Shown here: positions 23,771 through 36,111 of the stretch, in pieces | Layout of the letters: each line of letters opens with the position of its first letter | Position numbering within the stretch: position 1 is the first letter of the stretch | Source of the DNA: Toxonevra muliebris | Lineage: Eukaryota > Arthropoda > Insecta > Diptera > Pallopteridae | Length of the DNA stretch: 64,000 nt | Assembly (NCBI GenBank): GCA_963691655.1 | Contig: OY829328.1 | Coordinates: 86,680,400 to 86,744,399 of the forward strand | Direction of reading: 5' to 3' | Translations under genes and position numbers: made by a program | Notes under the pieces: model-generated | Told to the model about the DNA's origin: nothing | The model's input: only the letters and a program-made list of their open reading frames with translations | Databases searched by the model: none

Positions 23771-26637
23771 CAATGGAAAATGTGAAAAAAAATTTTATAT
23801 TTTTGGACAATTAAAGGCAAAGGGAGAAGAGGATATATATTTTCCACTTCAACGTTCCCCTTCCCTCCCCCTTGTCATACTATGTCATAGAATTTAATTT
23901 AATAATTACGTCTTACATCACAAATTTTTGTCATACAACGAGCGCCAAAATTGAATTTGATTTATTAAATACGCTCAATTGTGAAGTAATATATAATAGA
24001 GCCATTCTATTCCACACTTTCTCCTCCCAGTTGTAACACTTCATCACAAATTGTCAACTCCTCTCCCTTCTCTAGTCGGCGTAAACGGCTCCTAAGGGAC
24101 AAAATGATTTTAACATGAATTTGTCATGAAATTTCAAACTTTATGCATGTTCATGTTTAAAGGAGTGACTTTTTCACTATTATTGTGAATTATTTATGCA
24201 GCTATTTGTCTATCCAAAATTTTATGAAACTATACTTTAAAATCAACAAATTAAATATTTACAAATTTCTCAGTATTTGATTCACTTTAAATGAAATGCA
24301 CGCAGGGAGTAAATATTGAATTCATGAAAATTTGTAAATTTCTTCTACGAAATTAATGAAATTCGAGTTTCCACCTTAAACAAATTTACATTTTACTCAC
24401 TAAAATAAACATGTTTTCGCGAGTAGTTACTTCCTTTCTTATTTTCATTTGTTTTTCTTTTACAAAATAAAAATCATCAAATCGATTGATTTCAAAATAA
24501 ACAATTTTTGTTTTTTTGCAAACAATTTGTTTCTATTTCGAAAACAAAGAAACAAACGCAAAAAAAAAAACAAGAGAAAAATGAGTAACAAAAGAAAAAG
24601 CACCGAATTTGTTGTTGAATTTAAAGTTCAAATTGTAAATAAAACAAAACAAAAAAAAAAACAAATAAAAACAAAGTAAAACACAATGCAACTTATAAAC
24701 AAATAAAGTTGTTGAGCAAAAAAAAAAAAGTGTGATAATGTGGCATGTGGCATGGCGAACCCCGTCTACATGTATGTCTGTTTGAAAACTAGCAATGATG
24801 AATTTGATGTTTTAATTAAGTCATTTACATTAAGACGTCACACGTGAAAAAAAGTTGGTGCTGTCTTCTTTTTCAAATTAATTTTAGTTTATTTTATGTA
24901 GTTTCTCAAAATATTTCGGCTATAACGAAATGAAATGTTTTAAAAGAACCTTTAAAAAGAGTTTTTTGGATAGGGAAAATTATACTAGCTTACAGCAATT
25001 CTGAACTATATCATTTGGCAGTCGTTTCTTATGTAAAAAAGCCCGCTGAATCCCGCTGTATTCAAAAGTATTAGTAGAACAGTTTTCGAAAAATCGCCAA
25101 ATTTCTATATTTTTAGTTCTAAAAAAAGTGTTTGTACTTAATTACAAAATCTCCGTTTTTTTTAATTGATTTTAAAGATCGTTTAATTATATTAAAGGTA
25201 TTTAAATTTCCTTACAATTTCTTATACAACACTTTCCAAACGAGTTTATCGACGAGTTTCCATAATTTTTTGAAAAATTTGAACAAAAAGGAAAAAAATG
25301 TAGCCCCATTTTTGGTGTTGAATCCTAATCTATTTTAAAACTAAGTCTGTTTATCAAAACCCTTACTGTAAACAAATTATTGGAGAAAACAAATAAAAAA
25401 GCTTAAAATGGATAGTTTGACACCCATACAACGATGGGACAAAACTAAAAGGAGCGCTCTGATTTTGATGAAGTTTCGTTTAGTATTAAATTTTGGGTCG
25501 TTAAACTCAAATCTGAAGTCAGTTTATATCAGCCTGTTTAGGTTTCGCCACAAACTAAGCTTAAAGTTTCAATGCCTTGTCAAATTGGGAAAAAATCCAG
25601 TAACATATTTTCACATATTTTCTAGATTTTCTTTCCAAATTTCGTCAATTTTTAGTTTTTATATTTTCAAAAATTCGTAACTTTTAGAGCAATGCAAAAT
25701 TTTTAGCTTTTCAAATCTTAATTAAAAAATAACTGCAAAAACTTCCTTGATAAATTGCAAGCACAAAACTGGAACTTTCGGCAGGATATCGTTAAAATCT
25801 TATATTTCAAAGAACTAAGAAACTAAAATCGAACGATCCCACATTTTAGTGAAAAATTTTTCGACTTTGAGCTACTCTTGCACCCAGCTAATTATTTCTT
25901 CGCCAAGTTTTTTTGGGTTTTCTTAATTAGAGTATTATCTTTAAAATGACACTATATTTGTTTTGGTTTTGACATTATATGGCAAGAAAATAAATCTTCT
26001 CCTCGATTAGCCAAAAATACGTGGCTGTTATGGAACGCAAAAAATCAGACACTCTTGGCTCCGATCACAAAGACAAAGTCTGAGAAAAAATTAAAGAGGA
26101 GAATAATTGTAAAAGTGACGGCTCGCATTGAAATTCTAAGGTCTTAAAAACAAAATTTTTGAACTTGAAAGCGGATCTGTAATCACAATTATCAACACCT
26201 CATAATCTTTATCACTTCCACCCACATTTATCATTTTCTCCGAGCTCATTTCCATAATATCTAGCTTTATTTTATAAACCATTTAACTTGACGTTTCAGT
26301 ATAATGCGAGAGAAAACAAAATAGAGCGGAGTGACCAAATTGTAAGAAGTGAAGTGTCTGGCATTTCGTTTGAAATTAATTGTCCTAACAATTGGAGGTG
26401 TGCGTTATAGACAATTTTCCAATTATTTAATACGTATTCTGAATTATCTTCAGAGCATTGCCTGGCGTAACTTCGAACTATGAAAATGAATTCTAAAAAT
26501 TAAATGTCAATTGCAAAATGAGCACTGTGAAATTGATCTTAAATCTTTCTTCTAAATATAAGGTTGAGTTAAGGCACATTTAATTGTATTTCTCCAGGGT
26601 GATTTAATATTCAACTTACCTAAAATTATATATTTTA

Positions 26638-26800
26638 GCTCAATGTGAAGCACTGCTCCATAAAAGAATGAAATATCTGGGTATGTACTAAGTGCCCAGC
26701 ACAGAACTGACATCCATTGATCCGGGCGCAATACTCAAATTCTTGAGGGAGACCGGACTGGATGAGGTACTAGATAGAGAAGAGGGACTTACAATATATC
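26638..26800 (+). pseudogene. Non-LTR retrotransposon ORF2 C-terminal remnant
   Basis: The frame reads CEALLHKRMKYLG, a stop, then IDPGAILKFLRETGLDEVL. A Cys-Ala-Leu segment, an Arg-rich link to LG and a closing hydrophobic helix (IL-FLRETG) resemble the end of RNase H-bearing LINE ORF2 proteins, such as the intact example here ending at 36012. It is short and interrupted. The family call is inference. Confidence 0.4.
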
Positions 26801-28047
26801 TTGCAGGTCGCGGTACAACGGCGAAAACCTATCTAATGCAATGCAAGACAATACCTAAAATGACCAACAAATCCTTAATAACTGTAACTTGTCAAACTTT
26901 CAGTCACTATTTTTGGTGTAGCAAACCAGCAAACTTTAGATTTCAGTGCGCTATCTCTGTTTTACTCTAACTCGAGTCTAACAAACTATCAGATTTTAAT
27001 GTATGCCAGTATTAGATGCCTACACTTTGTTGTAAACAAAATTTGTAAAAATTAAAATTAAATTCTTAAGTGTAATACAGTATTTTCATTCATCCTTAAG
27101 GTTTTAGGGTTCAATTTTGAATTTTTATTATAATGAATACAATAAATTCAAACCAAATTAAAATCAATTTCGAATAAAAACAAAAATAAATATCAATAAC
27201 TAATTTGAATTATAAAGAATATTTGAGCATATTTAAACAATTGTCTTATTTCATATATTTTATTAGTAAAATACAAGTAAATAAAAACATCAAGAATAGA
27301 AGCACAGAATCCCTTTACTTTCGGCCTTGATACCGCTGTGAAAATATTGTTATGATGATATCATACCAAAAATCAACAAAAAAGGAGAAGAAAAGCAAAA
27401 ACAAAAATATGTGTGCGTTATTTATTCATGAACTTTAGTAGGAAAAAAATAATAAAAATAAAAACAACAGAATAAATGCAGTGCAAAAAAAAAAAATTAT
27501 ACAAGAAAAACATGTGGAAACAAAGACAAATTTTGTACATATGTATATTTATGTAGCTACTTTTTATATTATCATACATATGTACGAATTACCGAGAAGA
27601 GCAAAAAGAAGCTAAAAACTCTGAGGCTATAAATATGCGAAATTGGCTCAAACTACCTACTCCTTGGTATCTCGTTGTCTTGGTTGCTGGTAGAAAATGG
27701 TAGACAAAATGTAACCATTTGCGATTTATTTTTTCGTTTGCTTTCAAGTTGTATGCAATAAATTCTTATTTGTTATGTTTTTATTATAAAATGTTGCTGT
27801 AGTGTTTTTTTTCGGGAAGTTAAAGTGATTTAAGTGTTAATTTTCCGTTTTTATATACAAAAATGTAGCTATCGATTTTCACATACAGATTTTAAGGTCA
27901 ACTTGGGATGATTTATTTAATTTGGTTATTCTTTAATTTGATAAATTTTATGATTCAAAATAAAAATATTAAATTGCAAAAAAAAAATTAAGATCCCTGT
28001 GCAACAGTAGGAATTAGGTTGTCGATTTTGCATATAATTCTAAAGTA

Positions 28048-28458
28048 TTTATACATTTATTAGTGTAACTACAATTTTATTCCAGAAGATCCAGAAGTGC
28101 TACGATATCATATTATATATCAACTAGCCGGTAAGGCCCCAGTAACTAAGGCTATTTTTTTTTTCTCTTTATGAAAAAACAAATATCCAAAGAGAACCAA
28201 ACTACTCGTTAAAGTTTGTTTTGTTATTTGTGTATGCAGATAATTCTGAGAAATGCCGTTACTAATGTCTTCTCTCTCTCATTTGTTATTTACTCCCGCT
28301 TAAGCAATCTCACAATTATCTCACGAATTATCTGCATACACAAATAATAAAGCAAACACCAACGAGTAGTTTGGTTCTCTTTTGATATTTATTTTTTCAT
28401 AAAGAGATTTCTTGAGGAAAAAAAAAATATTCCCAGTTACTGGGGCCTTACCGACTAG
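28048..28458 (+). mobile_element. Helitron-like element, copy 1, internally inverted
   Basis: The left end TTTATACATTTATTAGTG matches the 5' ends of copies at 34388, 44353 (minus) and 61301. The right end has the hairpin CCCAGTTACTGGG, then CTTACCGACTAG followed by T, which is a hairpin plus CTRR-T as in Helitron 3' termini. Unlike the others, 28124-28247 is an inverted copy of the 3' end (it begins CTAGCCGGTAAGG), making a palindrome with 28335-28458. It is non-coding and lies in intron 1 of form A. Confidence 0.65.
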
Positions 28459-28916
28459 TTTTATTTATTTTTTTACTGAAAGAAAAATAATGATAAATCA
28501 TGATATTACTATATTCAGAGGAAAAGTATGAAATATCAAAATTTTCAGTTTTCCGTTCAATTTTTTTCCACTATGGAATTCGATTTATCATCAGAACAAA
28601 GTTAAATGTATTCACAAGTATCTATAGTATGATATCAGTATCGTTAATAGCATCTACCTTTGATGGTCACTCTAAGCCTAAAATTTCGAGTTAATACACA
28701 CATGCATAATATGTATATTATATAAGTACGTTTCAGTTTTATCATAAAAAAAAATTATTTTGTACGTTATTTGAATCTCAAACACTAATTAATATGGACT
28801 CAATCAAAAAAATTGGTTTTGGGCTTTGTGATTTTTCTATAACGCCCACGCTTATGTATGCACATACAATATTCATTAAATAATTCATTAAAATTAACTT
28901 CTGAATTCTTTTCCAG

Positions 28917-29014
28917 GCAGACAAGCTAAATTTTCACACGCCAATATAAATATCACGGAAAATTTATTCTACGATGAAATGATTCTTGTATCTAAAGATG
29001 TGGAATTGAGAAAT
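28917..29014 (+). CDS. K2P channel, form A exon 2 (cap)
   Basis: 98-bp exon between TTTTCCAG and GTAAGT. Entering in phase 1 it reads G-RQAKFSHANINITENLFYDEM and so on, residues 134-166, and leaves in phase 0. It codes for the first half of the extracellular cap after TM1. A sequon NIT (145-147) predicts N-glycosylation. The alternative acceptor AG four bases later would shift the frame into an early stop, so the first AG is chosen. Confidence 0.88.
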
Positions 29015-29749
29015 GTAAGTACAATTTCAAAACTAAGTACGTTAAATAATGATATTTAATTTGGATATGCTCGTAAAATTTGTGTACAAGGGGGAAGGAG
29101 AAGGAGGGCTGCTGAGATTTGAAAAGTTTTATTCATTTTTCCTTTAAAATTACCGAATTAAAATCAAATAAGAAATAAATCAAGTAATGACTTAGATCCA
29201 TTATAAAAAAAAAGTATTATGTGTCGTATCTAATTCGAAACTTTTGAGGCCGAACCCATTGACTTGTGTTGGGTCACGCAGGAGAAAACATCATTAACTA
29301 CACAAAATTTAAGCGTTAATTACTCGAAGGCGAAAATATTTTGGAAAATACTTTCTTTTTGAAAGAATTTTACCTTAAAAATTACAGACTTTGGTGTTTT
29401 CAGGCTTACCACAAAAAAATCTTGCTTGATAATGAAAATTAATGGTTATTAAAATAAACTTTTTGGACTTAATCCATTATGGGGCCAAGATATTTGAAGA
29501 GGCAAAATGGATTCAAAAAAGAAAAAATTAGGGTTTTTAAAAATTTATTTGTTTTATTTCAAAATAGAGTAGAGATTTAAGCGGGCTTAAGACCACATCC
29601 TTCACATTAGTGGCGGACCACTAAGCAACATGGTTCATAAAATGAAAAAATTATTACCGATTTGAATATTAAATACCATATTTCGCATAAGTACATAAAA
29701 CAGAAAATACCAAAACTAAAATTTAATCTGACAAATTTTTCCCCAACAG
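29015..29749 (+). other. K2P form A intron 2
   Basis: 735-bp GT-AG intron (GTAAGT to CCCAACAG). AT-rich, with no other feature seen. Confidence 0.85.
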
Positions 29750-29900
29750 ATTAATAAAACTGAGTACAACGGTAGAGTGGCTAATGTGTTGCTCAATCAC
29801 CAGGAAGCTGTAAAATACATAATACATGTTACTGCAAAACCAGACGAGTGGTCTTTTTGGAATGCTATGTTTTATTGTGGTACAATTTATACAACCATAG
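29750..29900 (+). CDS. K2P channel, form A exon 3 (cap, pore helix 1)
   Basis: 151-bp exon, residues 167-216 plus one base. It contains a second sequon NKT (168-170), the cap helix, and pore helix 1 reading WNAMFYCGTIYTTIG. It ends inside the first selectivity filter, after TTI and the first base of the Gly codon; the remaining GYG comes from the shared exon at 48934. Its counterpart in form B is exon 48282-48439, which ends at the same base of the same codon. The cap coded by A2 and A3 has no cysteine, whereas form B's has one at C551, so the usual cap disulfide would be absent in form A. Confidence 0.9.
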
Positions 29901-31216
29901 GTGAGTAATGCAGAATTTATGGGTGATTACGAGTACTTTTCAGTATTAGGTAATTTCTTTCTAAAAGTTAATAAAATAGCTCTATGTCAAATAATTTCTA
30001 CTTAAATAATTTAAAAGTTATCACTGCTAAGAGGGCTAAGTAATCAATTCTTTTAAAAGAGAAATAAATTTTTATTCTAAGATTCTGAAATCAAAGTCAA
30101 TACACATTGTACATATCTACACATAGTTTTATTCTATGTTCTATGGTTCTATGTTATGTTTAATAAAAAGTTCAATGATTCCAATTTCCATTTTATTTTT
30201 TCTCTCTTACGTATTCAAGGGTATTTCTAGTGCAAAAACACCCACGATAAAAAGAAAGAAAACTTTTTTAGTTTCATATTTATATGTCGCAATTATAATG
30301 AGGAAAAAAAATGTTTAGCAAAAAAAAACAGACCATCATAAGTCGTCGGTTTTCGGTGACAAGAAATATATTTTCTTAAGACAACATTTTTGGTCAACAT
30401 TATTTTTAGTTTTAATTTCTTGGTTCTTCTTTTTCTTGTGGTTTAAGTTTTTTTATTCCTTACGCCCAATTTTCATAAAAGTTTGGTAGAATTTTTAGTT
30501 GTTTTTTCTTTTTTCTGTTCACTTAGAAGTATCAGTTTTAATTAGCAACAAAATATATTGTTGTGACATTAAAAAGTCTTTGTTTTTCGTTAATTAGATT
30601 TGTAATAAATTATAAATTTATAACAAAATTTATGTTGTATGTTTTGGTTTGTGCGTGAAACTAAATATTATTCATAATTTTAAATTTCTTCAGGTTGGTT
30701 TTGTCTTCTTCTTTTTTTTTTTATTTGTGGAAACGATGAGAGATTTCTAGGCATTAATTTATGTTTTTAAATCATTATTTGTTGAGTTTCTTGGTGAATC
30801 TCTGCATTTCTGAATTTCTGTATAGGCTATAAGAACTTTCTGACATCTCCAACACTTCGGTGTCTGAGTTAGGTTTCAGGTTAAATTCTCAAATATTTCA
30901 ATTTTCGATTCCGACTTCTTCAAGCCAAAAAGTATTTCTTCTGGAGCATAAGATTTCTTGAAGCATTTTCAGCTGATTACATTTAAGTGCTAGGTGTTCA
31001 TAACGGTACAAGTCACCAAATTTTAGCAGTTGATATCATAGAAATATTTTCCCGGTAAAACCATCCATTCGTTGTTTTTTTTTTTTTTTTTTTTTTTTGC
31101 ATTCGCCCTTGGATTTTGATAACAAACTTTCAGTCAGATCTACCAAACCCAATAATATGCGTAAGTCCATAAACACTAAAACCACTTGAGAGCTTCAGAA
31201 AATCAGCAGACTAATA

Positions 31217-31815
31217 CCATGTTCCCACTGAGCCGAAATTGTATAGTTTCGGCAAATGGTTTCGAACGAAACTGCAATCGTTCATGTTGTAAAATGCCGG
31301 CGGCTAATATAATTATTCCTAAATATTTCTGTCTGAACCATTTGGATACAAAAAGACTCAAAAAAATAAACGAAATATTTAGCAACGAAATAAATGTCCA
31401 TATGAGAAAGCGTCAATTATTATGAACCGCAGCCTTACTGTTTCAACTCCTATGCCATTTGTTCATTTGTACGGCCGTTTTTTTTTTGCTTTATGCAGAT
31501 CTTCCATCTTTTTTGTTCATACTTCCCGCGCAATCCAGAAATTTCTCCTTTTATATTTTCGTTTCTCCATATTAATCAAGTTGTACGCAAAGCTAAATAT
31601 AAATATCAGTATAGAAATGTCAGAGCAAATTCATTTCAATATTCATTTCAGTGAATACATTCAGGGTTGCATTAGATTTTTGCTCGATTTTAAATGCAGT
31701 TTCATTGAAACCACTTCATATCCGTGGTTTGTTTAACATATTTTTATATGCCGAAATTGCGCATTTCAATGCAATTTCAGCTGAAACCACGAAATTTCGG
31801 CTGAGTGGAAAGTGA
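31217..31815. mobile_element. Short TIR element (MITE-like)
   Basis: The left end TTCCCACTGAGCCGAAATT and the right end AATTTCGGCTGAGTGGAAAG are imperfect inverted copies of about 20 bp. Inner segments repeat the theme (GTTTCGGC, GGTTTCGAACGAAACTGC on the left; GCAATTTCAGCTGAAACC on the right). No transposase is present and the target duplication is not clear, so the superfamily is unassigned. Confidence 0.5.
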
Positions 31816-34778
31816 ATTGATAAGATATGACGTCAGTGACAGAGTTGTGCTCGAAAATCCAATGCATTAAAAATTTCCATTCTCAAAACATTTCTGTACA
31901 CCAAACAACTCATGAGTACTCCTACTTACATTAGATATTTTTTTCCTCCACTCAGATGTTTCTAATTCGTTCTTCTGCAACTTCACATCCTTTCGTTTCC
32001 ACTGCACTTTTTATGAAGATTTTGCTGTCATTGTGAGTGTTTTGAAATGCATTTTTTATTTAAATTTCGAAATCAAATTTTAGAGGATATCGCCAAACCA
32101 GAAGTTTGATAGTCTAAAATAAACTAAAAACATTATATTTTCTTTATAAACAAATACACACTTATTTTCAATATATAAGTGTATATTATTTCATAATATA
32201 AATATAAATTAGCTATACGTAATACATTTCACTCATTAAATTGAGTTAAGTTGAAGCCATTTCAATGAGTAAACACTAAATACTGATAAATAATCTAAAT
32301 TTAACCAAATTGATAGACATGAATATATGCGCCACGGTATGTTCAAAAATCATGTAAATATGTTAACAATGTTTCAATTATGAAATTATGTATTGATAAC
32401 ATTTAACACATTATCAATCAATATTCATTCCATGAACTCGTCTCTACAATATGAAAAATTACAAGATTACATTTCAAATTTATGACAACTCAAAAACTTT
32501 TCAACATTTTAATTTCAACGGGCAATGAAATTTACTTAAATAAGCACACAAAATCTCTAATATTTTCCAAGTTACAAAATTCAAGCAAAATAATTTGTTA
32601 AGTATGCTAGCAATTCTGCTACTTCTAGTTGGCAATATAATTTTCTTTTTTGTTGATATTTTTTGATTTTTGGATTTTATTATTTTTTTTTTTTTCGAAT
32701 GCGCATATTCGACATTTGTAAACAATACTTCAACTGCTTCCTCATAATGCAAAAAAAAAATGCAAAATGAAGCATTTACGTTTTTTATGAAACTATGTGA
32801 AAGTTATTTGGAAAAGCAGTATTTTCCAAATGATTCTTGTTTTTGTTGTCCTTTTGTAAACCACTTAAAAATCTTGATTCTGATTTATATTTTACGTGTG
32901 GAACCAACGTGATTTTTTGTACGTTCTGCTTCTGTTTCCTTTTTCTTAAATGAAAATGTTTCCTTTTTGAATTTAATTATTGCTTCAAAACACTATAAAT
33001 ATGTGTTTTTGCAGTTTTTACTATAAATATTTTCAATTTACAAATTTCCATTCAGATGTTATGACATTACATTTTAACTACAAATAAATAATCGCAATTA
33101 TTAATTGAAATAAAATTTTTCTCAAAAATTTGTAAATGTTTGCAGATGTTTTTTTTTTTTTTTTTTGTTTTTAAAATGATTTTCTTTTATTTTTATTTTA
33201 ATTTTTAGCTATTTGTTGCTGCTAACCAAATAATTACTTACTATGTAGAAACATTTTTAGTTTTGGTTAACAAAATTAACTTTAAATCTCTTTATACAAA
33301 TTCTAAAGTTGCAAGTTTATTGAAATTTTAAAAATAAAAGTTATGCTAATTTTTACTATGATTAATAGTATTTTTTCATTAAAAAAAAATAATTTGTAAA
33401 ATAGAAGAAAAATATCATTATGAAATATTAATGATTTTTTTTTTTTTGTTTTTTTTTATTTTGAAGAATTCATTATAAAAGAGATTTAGCTAAAAACCAG
33501 AAACTATTATTTTTAAGAAAATATTTAGCCCAGTTATACCCAATGATCTATGTGTACTTAGCATACTTTAGAAAGTTTTGATTTCAATTAAAAATATTCC
33601 CATTCTCATTTGAGTCCGTCATTCGAACTTTAGTCGTTGCGAAATTGTTAACAGCAAGACTGGCAAAAGGCTAAAAAAAACGTCTCAGGCCTGAGCAGAT
33701 CAAATAGAACAATACAGAGAGATTTTATACATATTTTTTATACAAACGGTTTCTGGCTGGTATCTGGGTAGTGAGAGCAAGTTCTTTTTTGTACTACATC
33801 ATAAATGGCGAGAGTGTTCCAAAAAAAGATGTTTGCCTTCCCATATTGAATTTAGCTTGGATAGGATAGAAAACACAGTGGCAGTCAACACTAACTGTCC
33901 TAGAAAACTTTTCTCAACTTTTTGAAATTCTTAAAAGATTGTAAGGTAAAATACTGAACTCATGAATTTCGAAACTAATGAAAACCTTTATTACATAAGT
34001 ATTCAAATTCATGAAAATCAAAAACGTTTACGGTTTTAACCCTCTAGCAAACAGGTCCGCCTTCAAGCGGACAACCGCTTGATACAATTTAAAAGACTTT
34101 TAGCATAGCTTCAGTACTCTGTGCTTTTTTTTGTTTTGATTCTATTGTCAGTTGAAAGTCGGATTTCAAATAATTAACGAAACAAATTATTTTGGCTGAT
34201 ATTAAAATTATATGCGATAATTTTAAGTTTTGAAAAAAATAAAAAAATATTTATAGTTGTTTGTTGGAGTTAAAAAACTACGTATTAGGAAGTAGGTAAT
34301 TGATTATATTTTACATCTATGCAATTTGAATACATAATAGTTTTTAACTTTTTCATTTATCGGAACTAGTAAATCAACCAATCCTCATCTACACATTTAT
34401 TATTGTAACTACAATTTTATTCCAGAAGATCCAGAAGTGCTACACTATCAATTTAAATTGACGAGTAGGATAACTAAAAATTATCAGATTTAAAATCGGT
34501 TTAGCCAATTCCAAAATATTAGCGTCGGAAGATTTTTAAAATTCACTCACTGAACAAAGCATTGCATTCATCGTTGTAAAAATCATTGCTTAAGCGGGAG
34601 TAAATAACAAATGAGAGAAAGAAGACATGAGTAACGGCTTTTCTCAGAATTATCTAACGAATTATCTGCATACACAAATAACAAAACAAACACCAACGAG
34701 TAGTTTGGTTCTTTTTGATATTTGTTTTTTCATAAAGAGATTTTTTGAGCAAAAAATAGACCCAGTTACTGGGGCCTT

Positions 34779-36012
34779 TCCTATTCTCTTCTACGGCGTA
34801 GTAGTATGGTGGACAGTCATCTCAAAGAGCATCCATCACAAAGAATTAGACAAAGTACAGCGACTTGCTTCAATGTTAATTACAGGAGCACTGAAAACGA
34901 CACCTTCAGAAGCGCTATACACAATCTTGGATCTTCTTCCAATAGATCTAGTCGGAAAGACCTCAGCGTCAATATCTGCAGTGAGACTGAATGCGATTCG
35001 TAGGTGGTCCCACACAAATTATGGTCATGGTAAGATACTTAGTGAAACTAAATTTCTTCCACTCTCTGTCGATCTCACCCTGTCCCCGCTATCCTTTGGC
35101 AACAGCTTTAGCACATATATTCCATCTCGACAAGAGTGGAGTGCGAGTAATGTGATACGCCCTGATATCATCGACTTTTATACTGATGGTTCAAAGTTGG
35201 ATGGTAGGGTTGGGGGTGGGGTTCACTCTGAGCGCCTGAACATTTCGGCGCACTTTCGTTTTCCAGATCATTGCAGCGTCTTTCAGGCAGAGCTGCTTGC
35301 GATCACTGAAGCCGCAAATCTGATAAGGTGTAATGCGATACCTTGTAATGATATCTGCATTTTCACTGATAGTCAGGCGGCAATAAAATCCCTCCAATGT
35401 CCAGCTAACAACTCTAAAGTTGCCCTACAATGCAGATCGTCTCTGAACGAGACAGCCATGGCACACAACCTGCACCTTATATGGGTGCCAGGGCATAGCG
35501 ACATTGAGGGAAACTGTAAGGCTGATGACCTCGCCAAACTTGGTACGACACTCAGCAATTCACTTATTACTGGTAATGCAGGTATACCGCTTGCCACGTG
35601 TAAACTTTTAATTAAAGACCACTTCTCCCACATTGCGAAGAGCAGATGGAGAATGGAACCAACTTGCGCTATCGCCAGACAGTTTTGGCCAATGCCTGAC
35701 CATGAACGCACTAAAGCGCTCATTAATCTGGACCGTGTCCACATAAGTAGGGTAGTTCCTATTCTAACCGGGCACTGCCTCATAGGCATCCATGCACGTA
35801 GACTAGGTCTTCCTTATAATGACTTCTGCAGAAGCTGTAGAAATGAAGAGGAAGAAGAGACCATTCTCCACTTTATATGTAACTGCCCTGCTTTAGCAGC
35901 ACGCAGACACAAAACTTTGGGAGCACCCTTCTATGGTAGACTCACAGAACTGGCAACCTCTGACATTAGAGACTTATCACGTTTTATTGCAAGCACAAAT
36001 TGGTTTAATTAG
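34779..36012 (+). CDS. LINE ORF2 C-terminal part: RNase H and zinc-binding tail
   Basis: An open frame of 461 codons runs from 34627 to 36012. Its first 51 or so residues come from the Helitron-like element and about 410 residues from the LINE. The LINE part starts after the reverse transcriptase catalytic core and carries its thumb region. RNase H follows with all catalytic acids: D187 (FYTDGSK), E222 (FQAELLAI), D248 (FTDSQAA) and D300 (WVPGHSDIEGN then KADD). A C401-X2-C404-X10-H415-X4-C420 zinc motif precedes the end, RFIASTNWFN. RNase H in these elements removes RNA from the RNA:DNA hybrid during reverse transcription. With no reverse transcriptase core the copy cannot move by itself. 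The frame is intact, but expression is unlikely without a promoter. Confidence 0.85.
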
Positions 36013-36111
36013 GAGGGGATCAAGAGGTAACACTCGCCCCAAGGGTATCACAATGGACCAATAGGTCTCAGTGTGTTCTTTCATGAACAGCCCCAACAAC
36101 CTAACCTAACC
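34779..36111 (+). mobile_element. 5'-truncated non-LTR retrotransposon (RNase H clade)
   Basis: 1,333-bp insertion flanked by perfect 12-bp target duplications TACTGGGGCCTT (34767-34778 and 36112-36123). The 3' end is AACAACCTAACCTAACC, that is, a short CCTAA repeat instead of poly(A). It contains only the end of ORF2 with RNase H and a zinc-knuckle-like region. The duplication and intact frame suggest a fairly young insertion. RNase H places it with the I/R1-type LINE groups rather than Jockey or CR1; the exact clade is not determined. Confidence 0.9.

Larger units (their letters stand above)
22930..28916 (+). other. K2P form A intron 1
   Basis: GT-AG intron of 5,987 bp (donor GTAAGT, acceptor TTTTCCAG). 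It holds a degenerate tandem repeat (23100-23540), the second 151-bp repeat (23620-23770), a LINE remnant (26638-26800) and a Helitron-like element (28048-28458). The rest is AT-rich, and open frames inside it (for example 24449-24679 and 25408-25680) are low-complexity. Confidence 0.85.

Noticed and set aside
34627..34778. N-terminal 51 codons of the 461-codon frame as part of a gene
   Set aside because: This part lies in the Helitron-like element; its fusion to the LINE frame is accidental.
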